NCBI GenBank assembly: GCA_041846495.1
Contig: JBGZEX010000084.1
Location: forward strand, 1 to 24,232
DNA: 24,232 nt
Direction: 5' to 3'
Source: JBGZEX01 sp041846495
Lineage (GTDB): Bacteria; Bacteroidota; Bacteroidia; Bacteroidales; Marinifilaceae
Made by a program: the position numbers and the translations under genes. Positions 1-9,878 of the stretch are shown piece after piece (the first letter of the stretch is position 1; each line of letters begins with the position of its first letter). A model generated the notes under the pieces. The model was not told the DNA's origin, made no database searches, and saw only the letters and a program-made list of their open reading frames with translations.

Positions 1-56
1 ACAAAATGGGGAATCCGGTAACTAATGCCGACTGCAACATATAGGTTCAACAAAAC

Positions 57-98
57 AATAGCGACTGCAACTATTAGCTCATAGTGACAGTCGCTATT
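57..98 (+). terminator. Rho-independent terminator for an off-window gene
   Basis: An 11-bp perfect inverted repeat (57-67 pairs with 88-98, arm aatagcgactg) is followed on the plus strand by TTTT and an AT-rich stretch. The 20-base loop can fold further through ctat/atag. It probably ends a plus-strand gene lying left of the window, converging on the protease gene. No coding region of that gene can be recognised in the 56 bases shown. Confidence 0.6.
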
Positions 99-210
99 TT
101 ATATATAAAGGTTTAATACCTGTAGTTTATCAAATGCTTACTACTAATCGACGACTCCTCCATAATCCGTAAAGCTATAACGGCCGCCGATTCAGTAAAG
201 AATACAACGA

Positions 211-250
211 AAAATCCGGCTCTCTTTCCAATTTTAGGGAGCCGGATTTT
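211..250 (-). terminator. Rho-independent terminator after the S41 protease gene
   Basis: A 14-bp stem with one mismatch (211-224 with 237-250) is built around ccggctc/gagccgg. On the minus strand it ends in a run of five T. It starts 16 bases past the stop codon of the protease gene and should end the thioredoxin-protease transcript. A T-run also follows on the plus strand, so it may work in both directions. Confidence 0.8.
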
Positions 251-266
251 ACTTAAAAACCGAAAT

Positions 267-1916
267 TTACTTCGCCTGTAGAGGACCGACGGAAGATGCA
301 ATCGCTTCAATTGCCTGATTCAAGCAAATATCATCATCCAATTGATATTTCAACACCGTATAAGAATCGTAATAACGAGAAAGGAATTCGTAAGACAAAC
401 GGTTTTTCAACAATTTAATATTTTTATTAATCTCACTATCCAAATTCACTTTCAATCCGGCCTCCAACTGTGTAAAATAAGCTTTATTCTTCGAGTAAAC
501 TCCATCCTTCCGAGCCTGAGCCATCAAATCTTCAAGAGCCTTTTGAGATTTGTTCTCACAAGAAAAATTCCGGAATTTAAGATAGGCCGTAAAAGCACGG
601 ATCATAGCATCCGTCACTTTGAATTCATCCGCCGGAGCAATACTTCCATGCTCCACCTTATAACGGGTTACAAAATCGAAAAACATATCCTTTTTCTCCA
701 TTTCGGTAAAAGATTCCGGTACGACTATTTTCGACTTCACCTCTTTATCGGGCATAATACCCGAACCTTCATAAACAATGCGTCCCGACATCGTTTTAAA
801 AGGTTTCAACAATGAATCGGGCACAGTAGACGTTTTAAGCTGGGAATCGCTATGGTTATAGGTGATTGCCTGTACACATCGTCCGCTCGGTATATAATAC
901 TTAGCATTCGTATACTTGAGTTTTCCGCGATAAGGCATATCTACCAAAGTTTGCACTAAACCCTTACCGAACGAACGTTCTCCCACGATTACGGCTCTAT
1001 CGTAATCCTGAAGAGCTCCGGAGAGGATTTCCGAGGCCGAAGCCGTACCTCTATTCACTAAAACAGCCACGGGCATGGAAGCAGGCACAATAGGATCGCT
1101 CATCGTACTATACGACTGACAATATTCCGGTTTCTTCCCCTTCATCGTGAGAACGAGAGAATTCCGAGGCAGAAAATAACTGCAAATCTTTATGGCCTCT
1201 TCCATCCGTCCGCCGCCGTTATTCCGAAGGTCTATTATTAAAGACTCCGCTTTTTCCTGCAAAAGTTCCTCCAAAGCCGCCTTAAATTCCGAAGCCGTAT
1301 TCCCCGACGAAAAAGATGATAAACATATATAGCCCGTTTTATTCGTTCTCATTCCATAATAAGGAATTATGGGCAATTTTATCAACTCTCTATCGAAAGT
1401 CTTTTCGACAGGCTCTTTTTGTCCAGGACGAATGAAGGTGAGTGAAATCGACTGTCCGGGTTGCCCTTTCAGATAATCGAGCACTTTTTTCATACCCCAT
1501 CCGTTCACAGCATTTCCGTCAAGAGCTAATATTTCATCGGCTACTTCCAGTCCGGCTTTATCCGAAGGAGAGCCCTCATATATCTTACGGACGATGATTT
1601 TTCCATCCCTTTCGTACAAGAGAGCACCGATTCCCGCATACTCTCCCTTGGTGATAAGGTCTGCCCGCTGAAGTTCTTCTTCCGAATAATATTCCGTATA
1701 AGGGTCTACCTCTTTCAACATGGCCGAAAAAGCGGTTTTAGACATTTTACTTATATCCAAAGAATCTACATACAATTCGTCCAACGTCCTCAACAACTCG
1801 GCAAAAACATTTATACTCCGGGCTATATGAATTTTATTGTCGATTCGTGCAATCGAAAATGCCAAGCCGAGGAAACATGCCAAGGCAACAAATATTCCCG
1901 TTAATTTTCTCTTCAT
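267..1916 (-). CDS. S41 family carboxy-terminal processing peptidase
   Basis: A 549-residue serine peptidase of the tail-specific (Ctp/Prc) S41 family, expected to cut envelope proteins from their C-terminal end in the periplasm. Residues 5-24 are a hydrophobic signal or anchor segment. A PDZ domain covers about 88-165, and the protease core follows with IIDLRNNGGG at 227-236. The catalytic pair is visible as Ser293 in GTASASE and Lys318 in FGKG, 25 residues apart as in E. coli Prc, so the enzyme should be active. About 230 residues after the core form a helical, lysine-rich tail typical of Bacteroidales members. The start codon lies one base after the stop of the upstream thioredoxin-like gene, so the two are almost certainly co-transcribed and translationally coupled. 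The target protein is unknown. Confidence 0.93.
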   Translation of the reverse strand: MKRKLTGIFVALACFLGLAFSIARIDNKIHIARSINVFAELLRTLDELYVDSLDISKMSKTAFSAMLKEVDPYTEYYSEEELQRADLITKGEYAGIGALLYERDGKIIVRKIYEGSPSDKAGLEVADEILALDGNAVNGWGMKKVLDYLKGQPGQSISLTFIRPGQKEPVEKTFDRELIKLPIIPYYGMRTNKTGYICLSSFSSGNTASEFKAALEELLQEKAESLIIDLRNNGGGRMEEAIKICSYFLPRNSLVLTMKGKKPEYCQSYSTMSDPIVPASMPVAVLVNRGTASASEILSGALQDYDRAVIVGERSFGKGLVQTLVDMPYRGKLKYTNAKYYIPSGRCVQAITYNHSDSQLKTSTVPDSLLKPFKTMSGRIVYEGSGIMPDKEVKSKIVVPESFTEMEKKDMFFDFVTRYKVEHGSIAPADEFKVTDAMIRAFTAYLKFRNFSCENKSQKALEDLMAQARKDGVYSKNKAYFTQLEAGLKVNLDSEINKNIKLLKNRLSYEFLSRYYDSYTVLKYQLDDDICLNQAIEAIASSVGPLQAK

Positions 1917-1917
1917 T

Positions 1918-3213
1918 TCAATTTTCGTGTTTAAGTCCTTCCAATCTCTTCTTTATCTGTGGTTGTAAATTTTGAATAAATTGAGTTTTTTTGCTTGTCA
2001 TCATCAACTGAAAAGCGACATCATACATTTCTTTGGCTTTTTTCGGTTCGCTCAGCGCTTTATACGCATCGCCCATAACCATTTTCATAGAAGCCATGGC
2101 TTCCACTTCGGGATTCATTTCAATTGCCTTTCCACCCCATTTCAAAACGGCTTCGGCCGAATTTTTATCCAACTTCTCATTGAGTTTGTTGTACATATTT
2201 TCGATAGCCATCGCATAATCGTTATATGTAAGGTTAGGTATATACATGAAATAAGTATCCGTATGACAAATATAAGCATCCATATCCTTATTCCAAAGAG
2301 CGACGGCCGCCATACAGAACTCGGAAATCGATTGTTTAAAGCTTTCCGCATCGTTTTGTATAGCTGAATACACATGGAGCATATCGGAAGTAATACGCTC
2401 GAGTTCAGACTCGTATCTCTTATCTGCCCGACTTGCCAATCCGGTAATATAACGTATATGCACATCCGTAACATACCGGGCTACAATCTCTTCGTTCAGC
2501 CCCTTTGAGAATTTCCTGAAATGTCGCACGATTTTATCTACGATAGGGTCGTCTTTTTCATAAAAATTATGATAAATCGTAAGGAGACGGAAATCCGTAG
2601 GATTCCCCATATTCTCCACGCCTTTGGTATCGATGTATAATTTGAACACGTCTTCTATACGCAGTTTCCATTTATTCACCTGAGTTTCACCGGTCACTGT
2701 TTGCATAAAATAGGGAGCTTCCAAAAGCACAGCCTGCATCTTATCCGGATTTTTCTTATCCTTACGATGAACTTTATAGATTTTTTCCATATCGGGAGTT
2801 TCCCCTTTTGCCGACATACAAAAGCGCAAGAGGGAATAATCGTCCATAAATCCGGACACGGCCTGCAGTATTTTACCGTTTGCATCGAGAATTACAAGGG
2901 AGGGCAAACGGTTGATACCATTTTGTTGCATAAAAGCCTTTCCTTGCTCGGAATCGGCATCCAAACGGCAAGTAACAAAATTTTCATTAATATAGTCGCC
3001 CACATTTTTTCTCGAAAAAATCTCCTTCTCAAGTACGGCACAGGGCTTACACCAAACGGCATAAACATCTACAAACACCAATTTGCCGGAACGGGCTTCG
3101 GCACGTGCCGAATCGAGCGTACGATAACGGAAAACCACTCCGTCCTGAGCTCGTACGAAAGCTGCTGAAAACAGCATCAGAGTCGTTAAAATCAAAAATA
3201 GCTTGTTTCTCAT
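1918..3213 (-). CDS. Secreted thioredoxin-fold protein with helical repeat tail
   Basis: A 431-residue exported protein. A signal peptide covers about 1-22, ending FVRAQ. A thioredoxin-like domain covers about 27-135, with the redox motif W54-C55-K56-P57-C58 and the cis-proline region RLPSLVI at 102-108. This arrangement matches the thioredoxin_7/DsbD-gamma-like group that reduces or forms disulfides in the periplasm. Residues 140-431 are mostly helical; the last part (about 340-420) reads like TPR repeats (EAVLKWGGKAIEMNPE, AKEMYDVAFQ), suggesting a protein-binding tail. The gene is first of a two-gene unit with the S41 peptidase, so the pair may share a role in envelope protein quality control; that is inference. 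No partner or substrate can be named. Confidence 0.85.
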   Translation of the reverse strand: MRNKLFLILTTLMLFSAAFVRAQDGVVFRYRTLDSARAEARSGKLVFVDVYAVWCKPCAVLEKEIFSRKNVGDYINENFVTCRLDADSEQGKAFMQQNGINRLPSLVILDANGKILQAVSGFMDDYSLLRFCMSAKGETPDMEKIYKVHRKDKKNPDKMQAVLLEAPYFMQTVTGETQVNKWKLRIEDVFKLYIDTKGVENMGNPTDFRLLTIYHNFYEKDDPIVDKIVRHFRKFSKGLNEEIVARYVTDVHIRYITGLASRADKRYESELERITSDMLHVYSAIQNDAESFKQSISEFCMAAVALWNKDMDAYICHTDTYFMYIPNLTYNDYAMAIENMYNKLNEKLDKNSAEAVLKWGGKAIEMNPEVEAMASMKMVMGDAYKALSEPKKAKEMYDVAFQLMMTSKKTQFIQNLQPQIKKRLEGLKHEN

Positions 3214-3248
3214 ATCAAATTTACAATTAAACTTTCAAACGAAGAATG

Positions 3249-3281
3249 AGGTGTGCCATCCCCTTCCATTACGGCACACCT
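3249..3281 (-). terminator. Hairpin at the end of the SusC/SusD locus
   Basis: A 9-bp perfect stem (3249-3257 with 3273-3281, arm aggtgtgcc) with a 15-base loop lies between the last lipoprotein gene and the thioredoxin-like gene. On the minus strand it is followed by cattcttcgttt, a poor T-run. It may be a weak terminator or an mRNA 3'-end stabiliser separating the two transcripts. Confidence 0.4.
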
Positions 3282-3388
3282 ACACTGTCTCATAAATGTC
3301 CGGAAGTCATAACACCGTACCGGGCCCATATCTCGAGCGAAATTCGTACGGCATTATAATACAATTTTACTCTCGATTTTCCAAAATC

Positions 3389-3874
3389 CTACCATTCTTT
3401 TTTATCCGTAACAATAATCGTAAAACAATCTTTGACAATTTCACTTCCTGCTATATTCGATATTTTAAGAGAAATAAGGTATTCTCCGAGAGGAATATCG
3501 TTTTTAAACGGTACGATAAATATGCCTTCTCCCATAAAAGATACATTTTCGATAAGTTTTTGGGCATTGGCTTTTTCGCCTTTCAATTTCACATCGGATA
3601 TTTCGAAAGCAAGAGGTCGGGAACCTTCTACGGTTCCTCCCCAAAAAGGCTTGGATAACCACGGAGCTTTATTTTCAATACGAGATTTGTATTTTGAAGG
3701 TTTTTTATCCGTACCCGGTACATACATATCTTCCTCCGTCAAACCCTGTACTATTTCCATATAGTTAAGAGGATAATTAAGATTCTTTGCATTCAAATAA
3801 CTTACGGAATATTCTTTACACGCAAATGCTAAAAAACATTGGGCGATAACGCTTAATAATATTATTTTTTTCAT
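3389..3874 (-). CDS. Small lipoprotein of the SusC/SusD locus, unknown function
   Basis: A 161-residue protein that I do not recognise. It has a lipoprotein signal with lipobox LAFAC, so Cys19 should be lipidated. The next residues, Lys-Glu, resemble the acidic surface-export signal of Bacteroidota lipoproteins. The mature part is rich in beta strands, and its C-terminal segment (LGEYLISLKISNIAGSE) reads like an Ig-like strand pattern seen in SusE/SusF-type and other glycan-locus lipoproteins. Its start is 4 bases after the stop of the fasciclin-domain gene, so it is the last gene of the sigma-FecR-SusC-SusD operon. It probably acts at the cell surface as an accessory binding protein for the same substrate. 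Real coding is well supported by spacing and signal; the function is open. Confidence 0.8.
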   Translation of the reverse strand: MKKIILLSVIAQCFLAFACKEYSVSYLNAKNLNYPLNYMEIVQGLTEEDMYVPGTDKKPSKYKSRIENKAPWLSKPFWGGTVEGSRPLAFEISDVKLKGEKANAQKLIENVSFMGEGIFIVPFKNDIPLGEYLISLKISNIAGSEIVKDCFTIIVTDKKEW

Positions 3875-3878
3875 AGTA

Positions 3879-4559
3879 TCACTTTAAATCTTTGATAATA
3901 AAACCATTCACATTGCCATGAACCACTCCGTTTTTCACTTTGATATCCGTAGTCTGTAGATATAAATCGGTTTTGGAATCGACTTCTATACCTATAATCG
4001 TATTAACCGGGACATCGGTAAAATTTCCATAGGCCGTTTTTTGCCGATAAAACCAGATTTTATTACCGTTGATAGAAGTCAACACCTCTCCTCCTTCTCC
4101 GAATTCCGGTCCCTCACCTCTTCGTCCTTCGGGAAATTCATCACGCAGATAAATTTTATCGAAAGTGTAGGAAAGAATGATGGACTTGCAAACATCCACG
4201 GGAATATTCTCTATATCCTTCAAATAATCGAAATCTAATTTCCCGTCTTTGTCTTTCACAACAGTTTTGGCATAACCTTTGCGGATCATACCTGCCATTA
4301 CTGCGTATTTTCCGGGAGCAATAAACATAATATTGTGATGCGATGCATCTTTCCCCTCGAATAAATTACGCAAACCCGCCCGTTCTATAAGAGCCGTTGT
4401 CAGATAAAATTGTTTGGTATTTTCCGACAAATAAGAATACATCGTTTGATTTATATGTTGATTCGGGTCATGAATGCCGGTATCGATATAATTCCAATCG
4501 GTACACGAAAACGGAAGAAATCCGCCGGCAAGGATAAATAATATTTTAATTGCTTTCAT
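3879..4559 (-). CDS. Fasciclin (FAS1)-like domain lipoprotein
   Basis: A 226-residue lipoprotein with signal MKAIKILFILAGG, lipobox LPFSC and lipidated Cys19, followed by Thr-Asp. The rest looks like a single, somewhat divergent FAS1 fold. It opens with TMYSYLSENTKQFYLTTALIERAGL at about 39-63, carries the H1-like strand IMFIAPGKYAV at 77-87, and closes with GVVHGNVNGFII at 211-222, where family members usually end in NGVIHVID. FAS1 domains mediate adhesion or ligand binding. Lipoproteins of this type recur beside SusC/SusD pairs in Bacteroidales, Odoribacter-like groups and sphingobacteria. It lies 28 bases downstream of susD and 4 bases before the next lipoprotein gene. Assignment rests on motif reading only, and the ligand is unknown. 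Confidence 0.75.
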   Translation of the reverse strand: MKAIKILFILAGGFLPFSCTDWNYIDTGIHDPNQHINQTMYSYLSENTKQFYLTTALIERAGLRNLFEGKDASHHNIMFIAPGKYAVMAGMIRKGYAKTVVKDKDGKLDFDYLKDIENIPVDVCKSIILSYTFDKIYLRDEFPEGRRGEGPEFGEGGEVLTSINGNKIWFYRQKTAYGNFTDVPVNTIIGIEVDSKTDLYLQTTDIKVKNGVVHGNVNGFIIKDLK

Positions 4560-4587
4560 AATAACTGTTTTTGAAAATAAGATTCGT

Positions 4588-6264
4588 TTAGTTCATACGG
4601 GAGAACCAGTATTTGTTCGGTAAAAGTTTTACATTATATTCCCCTGCTCTTTCCGGAGTCGGATAATAGAGAGCGCCGAGAGATAAATCCGCTTCCGTAA
4701 GTTTACGGTATGCAGCAGGTAGAAATTTTTTGTAATAATCCTTATTGCGACGGATATCCCACCAACGGTGATTTTCGTAAATCAACTCTCTTTCCCGTTC
4801 TTGGAAAATGATAAATTGAAGATCTCCATTTTCTTCCCCCGGTGCCGGATAAAGAGTTGCATTCGCACGCTTCCGAATTCTATTTATATCCTTGACTGCA
4901 CCGGCTTTATCTCCCGAAAAATTCCGAACCTCGGCACGTAAAAGAATCAAATCGGCAAGACGCCATACAACCTTATTCACATCGAAATTCACAAAACGTT
5001 TCGGATACTCGGGATTATTGGAATAACGGAATTCTTTATAGAATTTTTTTACAAAAGCCCGGTTTGGAGCGATATCCGGAAAACCGCCGATATAAATGGT
5101 TTGGAACATACCCCAAGAAGGAGGACCCCATGGAATCTTTTTTGTAGAAATAAGCGAATCTTCTTTCATTGCTTCTTTGTCAAAAGCCGAATTATAGCGT
5201 CTTTTCGTTTCAGGAAAGAAATATTCGAGTCGATCGTCATTAGTCTCCAAACCGCCATAAAGATTAAGGATGCGTTTACAACTTATGGTATTTCTCGGCG
5301 CTCGAGTCGAATCGATAATATCGCTATGATAGGGCCATCCGAAAAAATAATGTGCCGTATAAAGAGGTTCTCTGGGCATGGAAACGATATATTTCGGATC
5401 CAATTCTACTTCGAATACGGATTCTTTTCCGGTATGACGATTATTTAACGTATTTTCCACCAAATCCCGAATCGTAGGTTCAAGAGAAACATAGCCTTTT
5501 AATTCCCCGTCTATCAACATCGAGGCATATTTTTCACTTTCCTTATAATAGTTTTGTCTTTCCGATTCCGAAACACCTTCCGGCACGGAAGCATGCCATG
5601 CATAAATATAAGCCAGCAAGGCGGCACAAATTTCTTTGGAAGCATACTGTTTATTGGTAATTTTTACTCCATCGGTATGATGTAAAAATTCGTATTTCGG
5701 ACAATGGTTAAAGGCTTTTAATGCATATTCCTCCGCCTTTTTTAGGACCTCATCGGGAGAAGATGTCGGTAAGGCGGGCGATTCGCTGTCGTTATCGGGT
5801 ACAATAACAGCCCATCCGTAAGCACGTGCCAAATCATAATAAGCATAGGCTTTTGCAAATTCGGCCTGTCCTATCAAGAAGTTATACATCTCTTCCGGAT
5901 AACTTTTTTTCATATTGCTCTCTATAATATTGGCAAACCCGATAATAGCATAATGTCCTCCCCAATCATGTATTGCTCTACCCATCTGTGGCAACCAATC
6001 GTGATTGATAAGGGCCAGATTTACTCCTTCTTTCTTATTCGCCCCGTTGTACAACATACCGATCTCCTCTTGAGGCGTTGAAGACGAAAGTATTGCCATT
6101 ATATAAGAATGAAGAGTGGAAACGGCAGCTTCCATCTCTTGAGGCGTGTCAAAGGCATTTTCATAAGTAAGAGCATTTTCCGGTGTAATATCGATAAAAT
6201 CACACCCTGTTGTACCGGTCAGCCCGAATACGATAAGTATGATGTAAATTATATATTTTTTCAT
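4588..6264 (-). CDS. SusD/RagB-like outer-membrane substrate-binding lipoprotein
   Basis: A 558-residue SusD-family lipoprotein, the lid that captures substrate over a SusC channel. Signal peptide 1-20 is followed by lipidated Cys21 and an acidic stretch (Asp22, Asp25) favouring surface display. An N-terminal SusD-like helical part is followed by TPR-like helices, for example FAKAYAYYDLARAYGWAVIV. The C-terminal RagB/SusD signature is clear: WRLADLILLRAEVRN, then ERERELIYENHRWWDIRR. Length is normal for the family. It starts 11 bases after the stop of the SusC-like gene, and the pair should form one complex. The family takes up glycans or peptides; no neighbouring glycoside hydrolase, sulfatase or peptidase points to the substrate here. 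Confidence 0.93.
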   Translation of the reverse strand: MKKYIIYIILIVFGLTGTTGCDFIDITPENALTYENAFDTPQEMEAAVSTLHSYIMAILSSSTPQEEIGMLYNGANKKEGVNLALINHDWLPQMGRAIHDWGGHYAIIGFANIIESNMKKSYPEEMYNFLIGQAEFAKAYAYYDLARAYGWAVIVPDNDSESPALPTSSPDEVLKKAEEYALKAFNHCPKYEFLHHTDGVKITNKQYASKEICAALLAYIYAWHASVPEGVSESERQNYYKESEKYASMLIDGELKGYVSLEPTIRDLVENTLNNRHTGKESVFEVELDPKYIVSMPREPLYTAHYFFGWPYHSDIIDSTRAPRNTISCKRILNLYGGLETNDDRLEYFFPETKRRYNSAFDKEAMKEDSLISTKKIPWGPPSWGMFQTIYIGGFPDIAPNRAFVKKFYKEFRYSNNPEYPKRFVNFDVNKVVWRLADLILLRAEVRNFSGDKAGAVKDINRIRKRANATLYPAPGEENGDLQFIIFQERERELIYENHRWWDIRRNKDYYKKFLPAAYRKLTEADLSLGALYYPTPERAGEYNVKLLPNKYWFSRMN

Positions 6265-6275
6265 AACCGTCTTTA

Positions 6276-9200
6276 TTAAAGATTAATAGATAAACCGAAC
6301 GTCATTTTACGGGCAAGAGGATAGGCCCGGAAGTAATCTTTTCCGGCATAATCCGGAGTTCCCATAAACGGAACGGTTTCCGGATCGGGACCGGAATAAT
6401 TTGTCAGCGTAAAAAGATATTCTCCCGTAAGGAAGAGGCGCAAACCGGAAATATGCATTTTCTTTGTCAATTCGGTCGGGAATGTATAACCCAAAGTCAG
6501 AGTTTTTAATTTGAGATAACTTACATTCTCGATATTCGAACTGAAAATCGGATAGTATTGAAGCATCGTCTTGTCCCAGGCGGAAAGCATGGGAAGAATG
6601 CCGGGAATATTCTCATCGCCGGGTTTTTCCCAAAATTTCACCTTTTCCAAATCTATAAGCAACTGTTTAGATGCAGCTTCTTCGGGGTTAAGAGATTCCC
6701 ATTTGGCGGCATTGAGCATTTTCCTATTCAGCGTAAAGGTAAACAGCATTGTAAGGTCGAAATTTTTATATTTGAATTCATTCGACCATCCGCCGGATGC
6801 CTTAGGAAGCGTCGTTCCTTGATAACGCTGATCGAGATAATCTATTTTATAATCTCCGTTAAGGTCTTTTATCTCCTTCATACCAACTCCGAATGGATAT
6901 ACTTTATCTGCAAGATAGAGGATATGCTTACGCCCTTCCGAATCGTACGTGTCGGGAATATCGGCTTTATTTCCATATACAGGGCCGTCTACGAAAGTAT
7001 ATAACATATAAAGAGGGCGTCCCAACATATGGTAGGGGATACCGTTAGGAAGTCCCACATCTTTATTATCGAAAGTATTAACCAAATAATTACGGTTATG
7101 CGATATATTAAACCGGGTACGCCATGAGAAATCCCGCTCTTTTTTCGGACGGAAAAGATCGGCCTGCAATTCGAATTCTATTCCTTCGTTTGCTGCATCG
7201 TTTGCGTTCACGACTTTCGTCTCATAGAGATAAATGGATTTGGGCAACTTAGATGCTGCAAGAATACCATGAGAACGCCGATTATAATAATCCACTTTTA
7301 TTTTAAGGGCATAGTCTAAGAAAGCCAGGTCCAAACCGATATCGTATTGATCGTGAAGCACCCATTTCAAATCCCGATTGATCATACCGCCATATAACGA
7401 ATTGTCTATTTCTATCTTTGGACGTCCGTAATATTCTCCTCCCGGCTGCAATAGCCCGAATGCCTTATAAGGATCGGGATATGTTTCACCCGAACGTCCG
7501 TAACTGATACGCAATTTACCTTGATTCAACCACCACAGCCGTTTCATGAACGGTTCTTCGGAGAATCCCCAACCTATGGCAAAGGCCGGAAAAGTCGCGT
7601 ATTTGTTGTTTGAACCGAATACCGAAGAACCGTCCCGACGCAGGGTTGCCTCCATTAAATACCGGTAATTGTAATTATAAGCTATACGCCCGAACGAACT
7701 CAGCAAAGCCTGCTCCAATCGGTCAGTAAAAGCATGTTGAAGTATTTTCAGATTAGTATTGAATCCCGTCGGCGGCAATTCCGGAAACCCTTTGTATATA
7801 TAGTGAATCTTTTCACTTATAGAACCGAAACCTTCTGCTGAAATTATATTTTCCACACCCTTTTGGAAAGACAATCCGAACATCATTTCCAAATTATGCA
7901 CGTCATTGAAACTTTTATTGAAAGTAAGTATGTTCTCATTGACCCAATTCAAATTCCGAGCCGTTTCTCCCGTCGTTTTGTTCAGTTTTTCCTCTACGAT
8001 AGTACGAGGTTGAAAAAGATTCAGAGCCTGAATTGTCATATGTACGGAACCGGAGGTACGAAAACGAAGGCCTTGAAGAATATTGTATTCGAGATTCAAT
8101 GAAGTCCTGATATCGTAATTTTCATTTTTCTCATTGGTCAAGTTTATTGATTGCAGCATTTTATCTAAAATAGGACCGCTTGCAGGAGAAAGTGAAGATG
8201 CTTTACGAGGGTCTACACTCAGGTATTCGATTTTCGAACCTCCGGTACTGCCTCCTCTATGACGTCCCATATAAGAGAAAGCAATACGGGAGTCTACACT
8301 AAGATTTCGAATAGGTTTGGCATTCAGATTGGTAATAAAGTTTATTCGCGAAAAATCGGAACCTTTGACAATACCCTTTTCATCATAAAAACCGGCTCCG
8401 ATTAAATAGGTTACCTTATCCGACCCCCCAATGGCTTGAATATTTGCATTAAGGACACGAGCCGTGCGAAACATGTATTCATACCAATTGGTAGAATTAT
8501 TAAACAAAGGATTCAAACTGTCATGGATGACATCGGCTAAAGGCGGTCTATAAGGATCATATTTATAACCTATAGCTGCCGACTGCCAGAAACTATTGTA
8601 AGCACCGCCATACTGGGCAGTATTATAGCCTTCCAACATATTCTCCGGAAATTGCGAAAGGCCGCTTAATGGATCTTTATACGGTCTTCTTAAATTTTCT
8701 AAGCTTTTATATAAATAGTTCCGCACCGCTTTACCTCCCGTTTGTTCCGGAGCTGTGGGTAATTGCGAAAGAGAGTAGGATACGTTCGCAGAAAACTTCG
8801 CCCGTCCTTCGCGTCCCTTTTTGGTTGTAATTAAAATAACACCGCGTCCTGCGCGAGAACCGTAAATAGCTGCACTGGCAGCATCTTTCAAGACTTCGAT
8901 ACTTTCTATGGAAGCGGGATCGATACTCGATAACGTATTACTGCCCGTTATGGGAGAAGTGAACCCTTGTACGGGCACACCGTCGATAACATAAAGAGGT
9001 TCACCGTAATCGCTCATACGTAACGAGTTTTGATCAATCATCGAGTTATAACCCCGTATGGCAATAATTGCACCTCCTCCTCCGGGAGCTCCCGAAGAAT
9101 TGGTTATCTCCACGCCGGCCATTCTTCCCTGCAGTAAATTCTCAATACTTGCGGAGGGTATTTCCTTAATATCATCTCCTTTTACTCCGGACACAGCTCC

Positions 9201-9858
9201 GATTATATTTTTTTGATTTCGTTCACCGTATCCGATCACCGTCACCTCTTCCACTTCTTTCGTATCCGGTTTTAATTTCACGTTATATCTTAATACCCCA
9301 TCTTTTATTTTAAACGTATGAGTTTTATAACCCATAAAAGATATGTTGATCGTACATCCTCGTTTTACCGTAAGGATAAAACGTCCGTCGGCATCGGTAG
9401 CTATCCCGTTACTGGTTCCGGCTTCTACTACAGAGGCCCCGGCAAAAGGTTTGTTCAATTCATCCTTGACAATTCCGAGAATTGTCAGTTGTCCTTTGGT
9501 TATGGCACTTCTGGGAGTGAGTATAATTAAATCCTTTTCGAATATATACTGGTATGCTTCTCCGAGAAGTTTATCCAAAACAGAGTCCAAAAGTTCATTT
9601 TTAACGGCAACAGCAATCTTTTGATCGAGTTTAACGGAATTATTATTATAAAAAAAATGCAATCCCGTTTGCTGTTCGATCGCTTTCAAAACCGTAGCGA
9701 CTGTCGTATTCGGATAATTCAGGGTAATCCGGTATTTTTTCCCGGGGTTATCTACTTGGGCGAGGCATTCCCCCCCCCCCCCACAAAAACACAAATAGCC
9801 ATAAACAGGCTATGCTCGTTATAACCTGCAGTCTTTGCAAAACTTTAATTGTTTTCAT
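6276..9858 (-). CDS. SusC/RagA-like TonB-dependent transducer, frame split by poly-G
   Basis: An outer-membrane TonB-dependent receptor of the SusC family. The body is open from 9794 (a TTG codon) to 6276, 1172 codons. It holds an STN signalling domain at about 22-96, a carboxypeptidase-regulatory-like domain at 103-175, a plug starting near VEEVTVIGYG at 181, and a large beta-barrel. The only convincing start is the ATG at 9856-9858, 20 bases after fecR, which encodes a proper signal peptide (MKTIKVLQRL, then a hydrophobic core). That frame meets 13 G and, as sequenced, reads on to a stop after 36 codons. With 12 or 15 G the signal peptide joins the body through ...WGGGECLAQ; with 12 G the product is 1193 residues. 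Initiation at the TTG would lack an export signal. The STN domain should contact FecR to transmit substrate binding. Either phase-OFF or a sequencing slip. Confidence 0.88.
9770..9782 (-). repeat. Homopolymer of 13 G in the SusC signal peptide
   Basis: Thirteen consecutive C on the plus strand, hence 13 G on the coding strand, lie about 25 codons into the receptor gene, at the end of the signal-peptide core. No other mononucleotide run of this length occurs in the window. Runs of more than about 8 G slip often during replication, and here a one-base change switches between a 36-codon stub and a full receptor. It is also a classic site for sequencing or assembly error. Confidence 0.9.
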
Positions 9859-9878
9859 AATTCGTATTAACTAAATAA

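Noticed and set aside
113..310. 65-codon minus-strand open frame at the left edge
   Set aside because: It overlaps the end of the protease gene in another frame and contains the terminator hairpin; the predicted peptide has no recognisable feature.
3216..3223. TAAATTTG on the minus strand before the thioredoxin-like gene, a match to the -7 promoter box
   Set aside because: It is only 2 bases from the ATG, so transcription would begin inside or after the start codon, while the signal peptide clearly needs that ATG. No -33 box fits either.
9621..9824. Plus-strand open frame across the poly-C run
   Set aside because: It is the shadow of the SusC signal-peptide and STN region; proline repeats come only from the homopolymer.
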